A stretch of DNA of 64,000 nt from Leifsonia sp. TF02-11 (GTDB lineage Bacteria; Actinomycetota; Actinomycetes; Actinomycetales; Microbacteriaceae): positions 272,407 through 336,406 of the forward strand of contig NZ_JAGEKP010000024.1 in NCBI RefSeq assembly GCF_017565305.1. The letters are read 5' to 3'. A model generated the notes under the pieces. The model did not search any database. It was not told the origin of the DNA and saw only the letters and a program-made list of their open reading frames with translations. A program made the translations under genes and the position numbers. Of the stretch, positions 53,973 to 62,475 are shown piece by piece (position 1 is the first letter of the stretch; the number at the start of each line of letters is the position of its first letter).

Positions 53973-54311
53973 TCGTGTCGACGATCGCGAATGACCTGGT
54001 GGGTGCGGTTCGTCGTGGGAAATCGTTGCATGGTTCCAACCCCAGTTCGACGTTCGCGATGGTCGAATGGTCGCGGCGGAAGCGCTATGCCGGTGACGAT
54101 CAGCCCGAACTCCTCGGCCGCGGGAATGAAGTCGGCAGGTGAGACCTGTCCGCGGACAGGGTGGACCCATGGGGTACGGACAGTCGCCGAAGGTATCGAG
54201 ACCGACGATCAGCTAGAACGCATCACGCGTCTGGGATTTGACCGCGCACAAGGGTTTCTCTTAGGTCGACCCATGCCGCAACACGCGATGGACCAACTGG
54301 TCGCCGCATAG
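53973..54311 (+). pseudogene. EAL-domain (c-di-GMP phosphodiesterase) pseudogene with internal inversion
   Basis: Plus-strand 54174-54311 reads VRTVAEGIETDDQLERITRL then GFDRAQGFLLGRPMP and a stop: the C-terminal end of an EAL domain. Plus-strand 53979-54080 reads IANDLVGAVRRGKSLHGSNP, resembling the start of an EAL domain. Between them the coding strand flips: the minus strand at about 54075-54140 reads ADFIPAAEEFGLIVTGIALP, the EAL middle segment. Most of the domain, including the EAL signature itself, is lost. It is a rearranged, non-functional remnant. Confidence 0.7.
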
Positions 54312-54433
54312 CGGACGGGCCCGTCGTGCGCATCAGGCAACAGCAGTCGAGAGTCCGATTTGCTTAAGCGGACACCACGCACACTAAATCGAAGCAATCA
54401 CGAGGAAGGGCCATAAGAACGGCAACGACCTCA

Positions 54434-54727
54434 CTAGCTGTCCAACTCGATGACCGTCCAAGCGTCTCCGATGCCGACGCTGACGAGGTCGCCCGGCAAA
54501 ACGACGCCCTCCGCCTGGACGGCGAAGAAACCGGACTCGTCGCACTCCACCGCGACCACCGTGACATAATCCATGCCGATCCTGACCCGCACATCGGTAG
54601 GAGGGCCCATCCACCACGGCTCCACCGCGCCACTAACGCGCACGCCCCTCGCCGAAACAAGCACATCAATCACCAGCAACCGATGAGCGTCCCCTCGCAG
54701 AGGTTCAGCCACCACACGGAACTCCAT
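54434..54727 (-). CDS. Hypothetical protein with PWWMGPPTD motif
   Basis: 97 residues from ATG 54727 (no clear ribosome site; the frame is open to GTG 54859). The C-terminal half reads VEPWWMGPPTDVRVRIG then GFFAVQAEGVVLPGDLVSVG and GDAWTVIELDS. It matches a second protein at 57090 (PPWLGPPQD ... GRFALEAEG ... GDGWVTLLIL). An all-beta fold is likely. Unknown family and function. Confidence 0.55.
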   Translation of the reverse strand: MEFRVVAEPLRGDAHRLLVIDVLVSARGVRVSGAVEPWWMGPPTDVRVRIGMDYVTVVAVECDESGFFAVQAEGVVLPGDLVSVGIGDAWTVIELDS

Positions 54728-54800
54728 ATCGCAGACGATAGCCAACGTGGGGCCGAATTCGACAGAGGCCGAATCGGGGACCGCACCAGCCCAGGGAACC

Positions 54801-55007
54801 TCAAGGCTCGTAGGGGCTCCACAGGTCGCGATCAAGGTCGACCTCACGGTCGCCGACACGGATTATCCAGTGCTCGTGGTCCGATCCGAGGTAGTCGCCG
54901 ACAAGCGTCTCGGACCGCCATTCGCCGCCCACGTGCACCCATCTGATCAGATGGAAGGTAGTGCCGCGTTTCGGTATGTAGCAAACGAACGGGTCGGTAT
55001 CCTCCAT
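54801..55007 (-). CDS. 68-residue hypothetical protein
   Basis: AAGGAGG lies 4 nt before ATG 55007, the best ribosome site of the island, so the gene is likely real. The product starts MEDTDPFVCYIPKRGTTFHL and contains WVHVGGEWRSETLVGDYLGS and RVGDREVDLDRDLWSPYEP. It is acidic, Trp-rich and beta-like. No family is recognised. The preceding gene in the same direction starts 74 bp downstream of its stop. Confidence 0.65.
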   Translation of the reverse strand: MEDTDPFVCYIPKRGTTFHLIRWVHVGGEWRSETLVGDYLGSDHEHWIIRVGDREVDLDRDLWSPYEP

Positions 55008-55564
55008 GATGCCTCCTTGCGACATCCCGGCGATAAGCAAACCAGGAGCTTCCGCGGTGGACCGGTGATGTACGGAGGCCCGGAGGCCTCTTCAAGGCGA
55101 GGTCGATGCCGGTGGAAGGCACCGCACCACTCCCGGTCGGAGCGAAGCGGTCGAGAACGTCTGTTCGGATGGTCTGAGCGGTGCAGCCGGCTCCCTGACG
55201 GCACCGGCCACCCGCGAGGCCTCGGCTATGACAGCTGCACTACCCAGCCATTCATCGGCATCGAGCATGGTCGCCGGTGGGCTACCCACACGCACTCTGA
55301 CGAGTAGACAACACGCTACTCCCCGCCGCGTCATTTGTACCGAGCAGGCGCAAATTCAGCAGTCGAGATTCAGCCACACCCCCCTTGTAAATCTAGCCCG
55401 GCACGCGGACACTACGACCAAACCTTCTCGTGCACCGGGCATTGGGAGATTCCGCATAACCGAGCGCCGAAGGCGGGCGATATGCCTCTTACACGCAACC
55501 ACAAATCCGCTGACTCCAGGTCGGTTAAGCAGACGCCGACACGCCTTGCCGAGAGCCGTCATTG
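55008..55564. other. No gene recognised
   Basis: Several open frames exist on both strands, but none has a good ribosome site or recognisable product. It is lower-bias sequence of the decayed island. Confidence 0.4.
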
Positions 55565-55849
55565 ATGGCCGTCTCGACCATGGTCATCGGCGACCGGCGC
55601 TTCCGGATCGACGCGAACGTCGAAGAGCTCAAAGAGAGAATCCTTGCTGCAGCGGCCACCGGCCCGAACTGGGTCACGATCCACACCGTCGGCGGCCGGA
55701 TCACCGACGTCCTCGTGACGCCCACGACAGAGGCACGCCTCGAGCACCCGTGGACGGACGACGTGGAGGACGTCGATGACCACCTCGACAGTCTGGCTGG
55801 CCCCCGCGGAATGTCCGGCTTCGTGGACTTCGACCACTACCTTCTGTGA
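55565..55849 (+). CDS. Small hypothetical protein
   Basis: 94 residues from ATG 55565. It reads MAVSTMVIGDRRFRIDANVE, then ELKERILAAAATGPNWVTIH, and ends in an acidic stretch with GFVDFDHYLL. The central GRITDVLVTPTTEARLEH looks like a beta-strand. It suggests a small two-layer protein. Unknown function. The upstream site is weak (GAGAG). Confidence 0.55.
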   Translation: MAVSTMVIGDRRFRIDANVEELKERILAAAATGPNWVTIHTVGGRITDVLVTPTTEARLEHPWTDDVEDVDDHLDSLAGPRGMSGFVDFDHYLL

Positions 55850-56640
55850 TCGACGGAGGCGGGAACGCGCTCGCAATCGTCCTCGCAGCGATCCGCATTG
55901 ACGGCCAGTAGTGCCGCACCGCCGACACTGACCGTCGACCAGCCTCCTGTGAGTGGGCAAAGACTCGCACGATAATCGGTTGCCGTCCGAAAGCGCACGA
56001 ACGGTCCCTTCTGAACAAAGCCCTAGGATCCGATTCGATGCTCCAGGGACACACCGACACAGGGCGCCGCTCCGTTGCGGACAATTCAGTAGTGGAGGAA
56101 GCCGTGAACTTCTCTTCGCGGGCTAAGTTCGCGGCGACATGTGAGCCGTGTGCTCGCATAGGGCTTTTTCGGACACCTAGGAAAGAACAGTAACTGCAGA
56201 ATTCCGCGCTTTCCGGATCGCCGGACAGTGGCTGGATTACGTTGATATTCGCGAAGTGGGTCCAAAATGTGACCAAATTTGAGGATCACAACTGACCCGT
56301 CATCCCTACGCCAACAGGCAACTGATCGGGGTGCGCCCGAAGGCAGCCCGACGTCTCGGCCATCTTCGATCGCGCAGTGAAATCGTCGCCGTCCGCGCGA
56401 GATGGCTGGAGCGCCCCCGCGCTCCCCCGCACGCAAGCTAGCCGGGCCCACCGACAGAGTCGCTGGCACCCGCCAGCCCCACGGGTCCCATCAACCGTGG
56501 GCGTGCCGTCACGTCGGTCGCTCGTCCAGAGTCAGCGGACGGGGCGTATCCCGCACCGTTGGAGACGGGCGGTTCGCCTCCTTCCATGCGACCGCGAGCC
56601 GGAGGATACTTGCGATATCGCAATTAAGGAGGCGATCGAA
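55850..56640. other. No gene recognised; contains the second att-like repeat
   Basis: About 790 bases without a convincing coding frame. The middle (56142-56292) is the degenerate repeat matching 51063. The right end supplies the ribosome site of the gene at 56641. Confidence 0.5.
56142..56292. repeat. Degenerate att-like direct repeat, copy 2
   Basis: TGAGCCGTGTGCTCGCAT is identical to 51063-51080. It is followed at 57 bp by GAATTCCGCG and at 119 bp by TCCAAAATGTG and CCAAATTTGAGGAT. Spacing is conserved within 1 bp of copy 1 while the sequence between has drifted. The tRNA T-arm is no longer recognisable on the other side. Confidence 0.7.
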
Positions 56641-56916
56641 ATGGCCGTAACGCAGGGGCGCGACGCGCTCGAGGGCCGCTACACGCAGGTCGAGCCCGAG
56701 GTAGCCGAAGGCCGCGTCGTCCACGGTCAGTACACCGAGGGCGAAGGACACACTGGACCCGACCCCGAGATCTCGGGCGCATACGTCGGCACGCAGCGCG
56801 ACGGGAAGCCACCCATCGTGCGGAGCACCCACCAGCGCATCGGAAACTATCCCCAAGCGGAGCACGAGGCGCATCAAGACCCGCACTCAGAGAACGAGGC
56901 CGGCGAGGAGCGGTGA
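56641..56916 (+). CDS. Small acidic hypothetical protein
   Basis: 91 residues. AAGGAGG lies 8 nt before ATG 56641, supporting the start. The product is MAVTQGRDALEGRYTQVEPE followed by polar sequence rich in Glu, His and Gly (GEGHTGPDPEISGAYVGTQR). It has no hydrophobic core and is probably disordered. No family is recognised. It lies just outside the second repeat. Confidence 0.6.
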   Translation: MAVTQGRDALEGRYTQVEPEVAEGRVVHGQYTEGEGHTGPDPEISGAYVGTQRDGKPPIVRSTHQRIGNYPQAEHEAHQDPHSENEAGEER

Positions 56917-57089
56917 CGGGCCGGAGAGCCAATTCGTCGCGCGTCCCGCGCGAACGGGCGCGAGGGGAACTGGCTCTCTTCCGCCGAAAGCATGGATGGA
57001 CGCGGGGGAGGCTACGTCAGCAAAGAACGTCCAAATTGCGAATCATAACGAGCCGATATGCGAATGCCACCGGGGGCGACGAATCCCGG

Positions 57090-57398
57090 TTACAGGTCAT
57101 CGAGTATCAGCAGAGTCACCCAACCATCACCTGAACGAAGATTTATTGTGTCGCCGGCTTGCGGTTCCCCTTCCGCTTCAAGCGCGAATCTTCCGGCGAA
57201 GCCGATCTCCACGGTCTCCACTTTGACCGCGGCACCATGGATGGATGACTTCGCGTCCTGCGGCGGCCCCAACCAAGGCGGCGTGCATTCTCCGTCGATT
57301 CGAAAGTGTCCGTAGAAGTTCTCGACAGAAGGAATTTGTATTACCGAGCCCCCTCGAGCCGCTCCACCCCCGCGCCAGGTGCGAAGTCCGAGAGCCAA
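57090..57398 (-). CDS. Hypothetical protein related to the one at 54434
   Basis: Up to 102 residues from TTG 57398; the true start is uncertain because the first 20 codons look non-coding. The core PPWLGPPQDAKSSIHG, GRFALEAEGEPQAGDTINLR and GDGWVTLLILDDL aligns with the protein at 54434. The two therefore form a small uncharacterised family present on both sides of the right repeat. Function unknown. Confidence 0.5.
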   Translation of the reverse strand: MALGLRTWRGGGAARGGSVIQIPSVENFYGHFRIDGECTPPWLGPPQDAKSSIHGAAVKVETVEIGFAGRFALEAEGEPQAGDTINLRSGDGWVTLLILDDL

Positions 57399-57943
57399 CC
57401 GTATTGACGATGTGTTGCCTCGGCCGCTTCCGAGCGGAAGTATGAGCCGGCCCCTGTCAACGCATCAGGCGACGCGCACGCTGAGGATCCTGAGTTAGGC
57501 GCATCACTCGGAAGCAGGCGGGAGCGCGTTTGGGGTGAGACGCATTCGTAAGAGTCGCCCTCCGCGCAGCAACCCACTCCCGACCGACAAACCCAACTCA
57601 ACCACTCCTGTTCACCGCTGTCTACGCACCCCTTCCACCTCCTTTCCGAGCAGTGCGACAGTCGCGGCATCGTTCGGTCCAAGGCTGGTCGCGAGCGAGA
57701 CACAGGGGGCAGGAAGCAACGCCCCATCCAAATTTTGCATGCTTGAGCGATACGAATCTCGTCACCAACCACATATCGTGCGCTTTCAGGATGCCGAACG
57801 GACACCTTGACCCATCGTGTCCCTCAGGGAGGGCTCAGCGATCGTGACCATCGTGAAGCGCGATCGAAAGTCTGCCCTGTCGGTCGCCCGTTAGGTTGCG
57901 CGAGCCTGTGTGCGCGCACATGTTGGGCGCGTAACTTCCGGTT
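57399..57943. other. No gene recognised
   Basis: A 154-codon minus frame crosses this stretch, but its composition (scattered Cys, Ser, Arg) does not look like a protein of this genome. No ribosome site or motif is seen. Confidence 0.4.
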
Positions 57944-58501
57944 ATGAACACTCAAAATCGCTCACCGTCCACAGAACTCGAAGTCGGTGCCGTTCTCGCC
58001 AACGCACTGCCCGCCACCCTGCTCACCCCGGAATCTCCCGAACGGTACACCGTGGCCGCCGTCTTCACCCGACGGCCCGCCAGGACCGAAATCGACGCTA
58101 TCCATGACAACCGCACGCGCGAAACTCTCAGCACAGCCGGCTACCCCACCGTTGAACTGCGGGTTTCCGACCGCCGATTGGAAATCGCTAACACGAACCT
58201 CGAAGAGCTCACCGGCGGGCTCGCCTCGGTGATCGCCGAGCGGTTGCACGAGATCAGCGTGGGTGCCGCTGCTGCCCACGACCGGTTCGAAGCCGAAGTC
58301 CTGGAGAGGACGCAGCGGGAGGCCGACCGGACAGCACTTGTCGCGCTGGCCGCTGCTGCCGTTACGTTCGTGCGAGCAGACTCTGCCATACCAGAACCTG
58401 TATCGCGCTGGGAGAACGAAGGCGGATCAGCCGATGGTGGCCGACCCCGCGCCGATCGTGACCGCCCCGCCACACCCTCATTGCCAAGTTCGGCGTCGTA
58501 A
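57944..58501 (+). CDS. Hypothetical protein
   Basis: 185 residues from ATG 57944. The N-terminal two-thirds look like a real alpha/beta domain: SPERYTVAAVFTRRPARTEI, GYPTVELRVSDRRLEIANTN, then a long helix LEELTGGLASVIAERLHEIS with EAEVLERTQREADRTALVAL. The last 35 residues are polar and low in complexity. No family is recognised. The ribosome site is weak. Confidence 0.55.
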   Translation: MNTQNRSPSTELEVGAVLANALPATLLTPESPERYTVAAVFTRRPARTEIDAIHDNRTRETLSTAGYPTVELRVSDRRLEIANTNLEELTGGLASVIAERLHEISVGAAAAHDRFEAEVLERTQREADRTALVALAAAAVTFVRADSAIPEPVSRWENEGGSADGGRPRADRDRPATPSLPSSAS

Positions 58502-58526
58502 GCCGCGGCGGGAACGATGGTCCAAG

Positions 58527-58742
58527 ATGTGCGCACAAGAAGAATCACGCCCGACGGGAAAGGTTTCGGACCGCGCCGCCGATCCGTCCGTGGGGTCCCG
58601 TATGGAGACTGAAGGTAACCCCGAGAGTAAGCGTAGGACCGACCGCGACAAGCGGTGGACTGACGCCAAAGCGGAGCATTGGCACAGCGTCGATTACACG
58701 CGCGAGACCCAGGCTCGCTCGGAGACGGAGGATCGCTCCTGA
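58527..58742 (+). CDS. Small hydrophilic hypothetical protein
   Basis: 71 residues starting MCAQEESRPTGKVSDRAADP. It is strongly charged (Arg, Glu, Asp, Lys over 40 percent) without hydrophobic segments. The start at ATG 58527 lacks a strong ribosome site. Likely disordered if expressed. No family is recognised. Confidence 0.4.
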   Translation: MCAQEESRPTGKVSDRAADPSVGSRMETEGNPESKRRTDRDKRWTDAKAEHWHSVDYTRETQARSETEDRS

Positions 58743-59151
58743 CAACGAGGCGGCCGGCCCCAGGTCGGCATCACCGCGGTGATGACCGCACCGAATGGCG
58801 CTCCATCGCGCCACGAAAGCGAAGCGATACCGGCGAGGAGCCGGCTGTTGAACGGCTAGCTCCCTCCGCCCGGATGATCCAATCACCGACGCCAGATGGG
58901 CGGGATTCCGCTTGCACTGCTAAAGATCACGGGCCGGCAGCGCGCCGGCTTCAGGCCATGGCGAACGATGACACCGCTCAAAGCGGGGTCTGGTTCCGCC
59001 GCCTACCTAAAGGTGCCCCCGCAGGGATCCTGCTGATCAGCGCACCGCGTCTACAGCCGCAGAGCGAAGGACCAGAAGCCACGTCCCGACTCAGGGCCGT
59101 GCCCTGAGCGGTGTCACCACTGCTCCGCAAACCATGCCCCTTGATCCTCTC
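58743..59151. other. No firm gene
   Basis: A 49-codon frame from ATG 58958 (MANDDTAQSGVWFRRLPKGA) could be a small gene but has no clear ribosome site. Nothing else is seen before the convergent desaturase end at 59152. Confidence 0.35.
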
Positions 59152-60249
59152 TCACCGCGTACGTCGCGGAACTGCCACGGCGGGTGTCTGACGCAGCTCC
59201 AGCAGCGGGCAGCTGAAAGGATCCTTGTCGCCCAGCCCTACCCGATTGATGTGCTCCGTCACAATCGCGTAGGAACGAAACAAGCTCGTCTCCGTATACA
59301 CCACGTCGTTCTCCCGGCAGAAGTCGCGAATGATCGGCGCAGCACGCCTCAAGTGCGGGCGCGGCATCGACGGGAACAGGTGATGCTCGATTTGATAATT
59401 CAGACCACCCATCAAAAAGTCCAGCATCCGCCCCCCACGGATATTGCGGCTCATCAGCACCTGCCGGCGAAGAAAGTCCAGCCGCACATCGTGAGGAACC
59501 AACGGCATCCCCTTGTGATTCGGCGCGAACGACATCCCCATGTAGAAGCCGAACAGCCCCAGCTGCACCGCCAGGAAGACGGCCGCCTTGTCTGGCGAAA
59601 GAACCCACAACACCAGTGCTAGGTAACCGACGATACGAATTGTCAGGAAGGCGATCTCGACCGGCCGCCGCCTGACCGGCTCGCGCGCCAGCACGCGGCG
59701 CACGCTGGACGCGTGCAAAGACAGCCCCTCCAGCAGCAGGATGGGGAAAAAGAACCACCCCTGATGGCTGAAAAACCAGCGCAGCGGCGCGGCCCGATCG
59801 GCCACCTGCCGCGGGGTGAAGGCGATCACCGGCAGGTCGATGTCGGGGTCGGTGCCCTCCTGGTTGGGGTTGGCATGATGGCGGGTGTGCTTGTGCTGCC
59901 ACCAGCCGTAGCTCATGCCGACGAACAGGTCTCCGAGCACGAGACTCACCCAGTCGTTCCATCTACCGGATCGGAAGATCTGGCGATGCGCGCTGTCGTG
60001 CCCCAGGAAGGCGATCTGGGTGAAGAGGAAGGCGAAAATCGCGGCGGTGAACATCTGCCACCAGCTGTCGCCGACCAACACGAAGACAGCCACCAGTGCG
60101 ACGGTCAGCACCGGCACCAGGATCAGCTTCGTCCAGTAATAGCCGTAGCGGCGTCTCAAGAGACCCGAGTCTCTGATTTGGGATGCGAGGGCGGTGTACT
60201 CGCCACCGGCCTGCGGAGCTTTCGGTCGGCCAACGGAGACCTCAGACAT
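59152..60249 (-). CDS. Acyl-CoA/acyl-lipid fatty acid desaturase
   Basis: 365 residues. The three His boxes of membrane desaturases are complete: HDSAH (84-88), HKHTRHH (119-125) and QIEHH (286-290). Two hydrophobic hairpins lie between (TKLILVPVLTVALVAVFVLV; VEIAFLTIRIVGYLALVLWV). The QxxHH third box marks the front-end/linoleoyl-CoA subgroup, though no cytochrome b5 domain is fused. A di-iron centre introduces a double bond into membrane acyl chains, relevant to cold or fluidity adaptation. It is divergent (125 bp) from a lipid-kinase-like gene. Confidence 0.93.
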   Translation of the reverse strand: MSEVSVGRPKAPQAGGEYTALASQIRDSGLLRRRYGYYWTKLILVPVLTVALVAVFVLVGDSWWQMFTAAIFAFLFTQIAFLGHDSAHRQIFRSGRWNDWVSLVLGDLFVGMSYGWWQHKHTRHHANPNQEGTDPDIDLPVIAFTPRQVADRAAPLRWFFSHQGWFFFPILLLEGLSLHASSVRRVLAREPVRRRPVEIAFLTIRIVGYLALVLWVLSPDKAAVFLAVQLGLFGFYMGMSFAPNHKGMPLVPHDVRLDFLRRQVLMSRNIRGGRMLDFLMGGLNYQIEHHLFPSMPRPHLRRAAPIIRDFCRENDVVYTETSLFRSYAIVTEHINRVGLGDKDPFSCPLLELRQTPAVAVPRRTR

Positions 60250-60374
60250 GGTGACATCCGATCACGTTCATGGCGTCAAGGTCTGGGACGACGTACCGCG
60301 AGCGTACCCGCGGCGGGCATGCGGCCACCTGTGAATCCGCACCACAAGCGCGAGGATCCCCGTAATCTCGATGC

Positions 60375-61394
60375 ATGAGCGGCAACGGTTTCCACCCGGC
60401 CGACCGGAGAAATCTGGCTGCTGTGGTGTTCAACCCCACGAACGTGCCGATTGACCCGCTTCGCGAGGCGGTGAGGTCGGCCGAGAACACGAACGGTTGG
60501 GCGCCCTCGCTCTGGTTCGAAACCGGCCCCGCGGATGCCGGCACCGCGGCCGCCGAGGCCGCACTGGCCGCCTCACCGGACGTGGTGCTCGCAGCCGGAG
60601 GCGACGGCACCGTCCGCGCCGTAGCCGAGGTGATCCATCCGACCGGAATCCCGCTCGCTCTTCTGCCGTCCGGGACCGGCAACCTGCTCGCACGGAATCT
60701 CCGTCTCACCCTGAACGATCTCCCCCGCGCCGTGGACTCAGCATTCACCGGGACCGATCGCGCCGTCGACATCGCCTTCGCCGCCTTTCGGTTGCCCGAC
60801 GGCACCCGGAAAACCCGGGCGTTCGTGGTCATGGCGGGCATCGGCTTGGACGCGCACATGGCCGGGAACACCAACAACGCCTTGAAGGAGCGCATCGGAT
60901 GGGCTGCATACGCGGACCCGATTGCACGTTCCGTGCTGAGCGGCCGCCGGATCCACATCCACTACCGGGTGGACAACGGCCGCACGCACACCCTGTCGGC
61001 CCACACCGTGATCGTCGGCAACTGCGGGACCATCACCGCCAATATCCTCCTCCTGCCCGACGCCGTAGTCGATGACGGGCTGCTCGACGTGGTCGTGTTC
61101 CGCCCCCGTGGGCCGCTCGGGTGGGCCGGGATCGGGTCCCGGCTGGCGACAAACGGCGTGCTCAACCGCAGCAGGCTCGGGCGGCTACTGATACGCACGC
61201 GGAGCGAGTCGACGGCGCTGACCTATGTGCAAGCGGGCCGCTTCGAAGCCCGCATCGACACCGCTCAGGAACTCGAGCTCGACGGCGACCCCGTCGGCGC
61301 GGTGACCGCGGTCCGGCTCACCGTGCGGCACCGCGGTCTCACCCTTCGTCTCCCGACCGACGATGCAACGCCCCAACGCCTCGTCCCGCCGTGA
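60375..61394 (+). CDS. Diacylglycerol kinase-like lipid kinase (YegS/DgkB family)
   Basis: 339 residues from ATG 60375. GGDGT at residues 75-79 binds nucleotide, and PSGTGN (98-103) is the second family signature. MAGIGLDAHMAG and DDGLLDVVVFRP belong to the C-terminal beta domain. It phosphorylates diacylglycerol or a related lipid with ATP at the inner membrane face. Its location beside the desaturase suggests a shared lipid-remodelling role. Confidence 0.9.
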   Translation: MSGNGFHPADRRNLAAVVFNPTNVPIDPLREAVRSAENTNGWAPSLWFETGPADAGTAAAEAALAASPDVVLAAGGDGTVRAVAEVIHPTGIPLALLPSGTGNLLARNLRLTLNDLPRAVDSAFTGTDRAVDIAFAAFRLPDGTRKTRAFVVMAGIGLDAHMAGNTNNALKERIGWAAYADPIARSVLSGRRIHIHYRVDNGRTHTLSAHTVIVGNCGTITANILLLPDAVVDDGLLDVVVFRPRGPLGWAGIGSRLATNGVLNRSRLGRLLIRTRSESTALTYVQAGRFEARIDTAQELELDGDPVGAVTAVRLTVRHRGLTLRLPTDDATPQRLVPP

Positions 61395-61456
61395 ACACAG
61401 GCGCAATAGCGTCGGCAGTGTAGGCGGCTGCCCATTAAGCGCGTAGCGTGACAAGC

Positions 61457-61624
61457 ATGTTGACAGTGATCGTGATCCTCCTCGTCGCCTGGGCGGTCCT
61501 GGCCGTCGTCGGATTCGCGATCAAAGGGCTGCTCTGGTTGGCCATCATCGGCATCATCTTGTTCATCGGAACCCTTATCTTCGGCCTGGTGCGCCGCAGC
61601 GCACGCCGCAGGAAGTCCGTCTGA
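61457..61624 (+). CDS. 55-residue membrane protein
   Basis: ATG 61457 to TGA 61622-61624. Two hydrophobic helices (VIVILLVAWAVLAVVGFAIK and LLWLAIIGIILFIGTLIFGL) are followed by a basic tail RRSARRRKSV, so both ends should face the cytoplasm. Small two-helix proteins of this sort are common stress-linked genes in actinobacteria. It lies between the lipid kinase and the GAF-ANTAR pair. The ribosome site is weak. Confidence 0.65.
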   Translation: MLTVIVILLVAWAVLAVVGFAIKGLLWLAIIGIILFIGTLIFGLVRRSARRRKSV

Positions 61625-61755
61625 TCGGGCTATCACCGCGGAGGTAGACTGCAGGAACAGTCGTCCTAGCCCCCGACCGCTCGCCGCCGGCACAGATCGC
61701 TGCAGCACCGGTCAGGAGGACACCATCGAATCCGCACCCATCTTGGGCAGAGCCT

Positions 61756-62466
61756 GTGTCTGATCAGAGGTTCGCCAACGCCATCGCGGCGCTCTCCGCC
61801 GCCGGAGCCGCGGGAACCAACCTCTGCCTCCCGATCCTCGGCGCGTTCCCCGTCTCGCACGCCGCCATCTCGACCCTCGGCTCACCATTCGGGTCGGAGA
61901 CCGTGTCCGCGTCCGACCCGGACGCCGCTCGGCTGGACGAACTGCAAATCGACTTCGGCGCCGGGCCGTGCTGGGACGCCCTCAGAACCCGCACCACCGT
62001 CGTGGACGCAGACCTCGAGCAGGCATCGGACGTGGGCTGGCCGTGGCTCAGGAACGCCTTCCGGGAAAACGGGGTCCGCGCCGTCTACGCCTTCCCCCTG
62101 GTCATCGGTCCCCTCGACGTGGGAGCCCTGGACCTTTACGCGCTCGAGCCCTCCCCACTGAACACCGCGCAGGTGGCGTGTGCTTCTGCACTGGCGGAGG
62201 CCGCAACAGCCCACGTCGTGCGTCAAGTGGTCCGCAAACTGCCTCTCGACGGCCACGACGATGACCATCCCAGCACCTACTCACGCCGCGAGGTACACCA
62301 GGCGACCGGCATGATCATCGCCCAAACGCGCCTCAATGCCCACGATGCGCTCACCCTGCTGCGAGCCCACGCGTTCGCCCTGGGACGCCCCGTCCGCGAC
62401 GTGGCAACCGACGTAGTCGCCCGACGAATCGTCTTCACCCCGAATGACGACCCCGGACGTGACTAA
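61756..62466 (+). CDS. GAF and ANTAR domain protein
   Basis: 236 residues from GTG 61756. The N-terminal GAF-like sensor domain reads DELQIDFGAGPCWDALRTRT and AVYAFPLVIGPLDVGALDLY. The C-terminal ANTAR domain (VHQATGMIIAQTRLNAHDAL, residues about 175-225) binds paired hexaloop hairpins in RNA to cause antitermination. It is a one-component RNA-binding regulator, 9 bp upstream of a second one. The signal and target are unknown. Confidence 0.9.
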   Translation: MSDQRFANAIAALSAAGAAGTNLCLPILGAFPVSHAAISTLGSPFGSETVSASDPDAARLDELQIDFGAGPCWDALRTRTTVVDADLEQASDVGWPWLRNAFRENGVRAVYAFPLVIGPLDVGALDLYALEPSPLNTAQVACASALAEAATAHVVRQVVRKLPLDGHDDDHPSTYSRREVHQATGMIIAQTRLNAHDALTLLRAHAFALGRPVRDVATDVVARRIVFTPNDDPGRD

Positions 62467-62475
62467 AGTAGCCAC

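Noticed and set aside
55335..55779. Plus-strand frames before the 55565 gene
   Set aside because: No ribosome site, low coding character, and partly the out-of-frame reading of the downstream gene.
57341..57805. 154-codon minus frame
   Set aside because: Unusual composition with scattered Cys and Ser, no ribosome site, no motif, and it overlaps the better-supported small gene at 57090.
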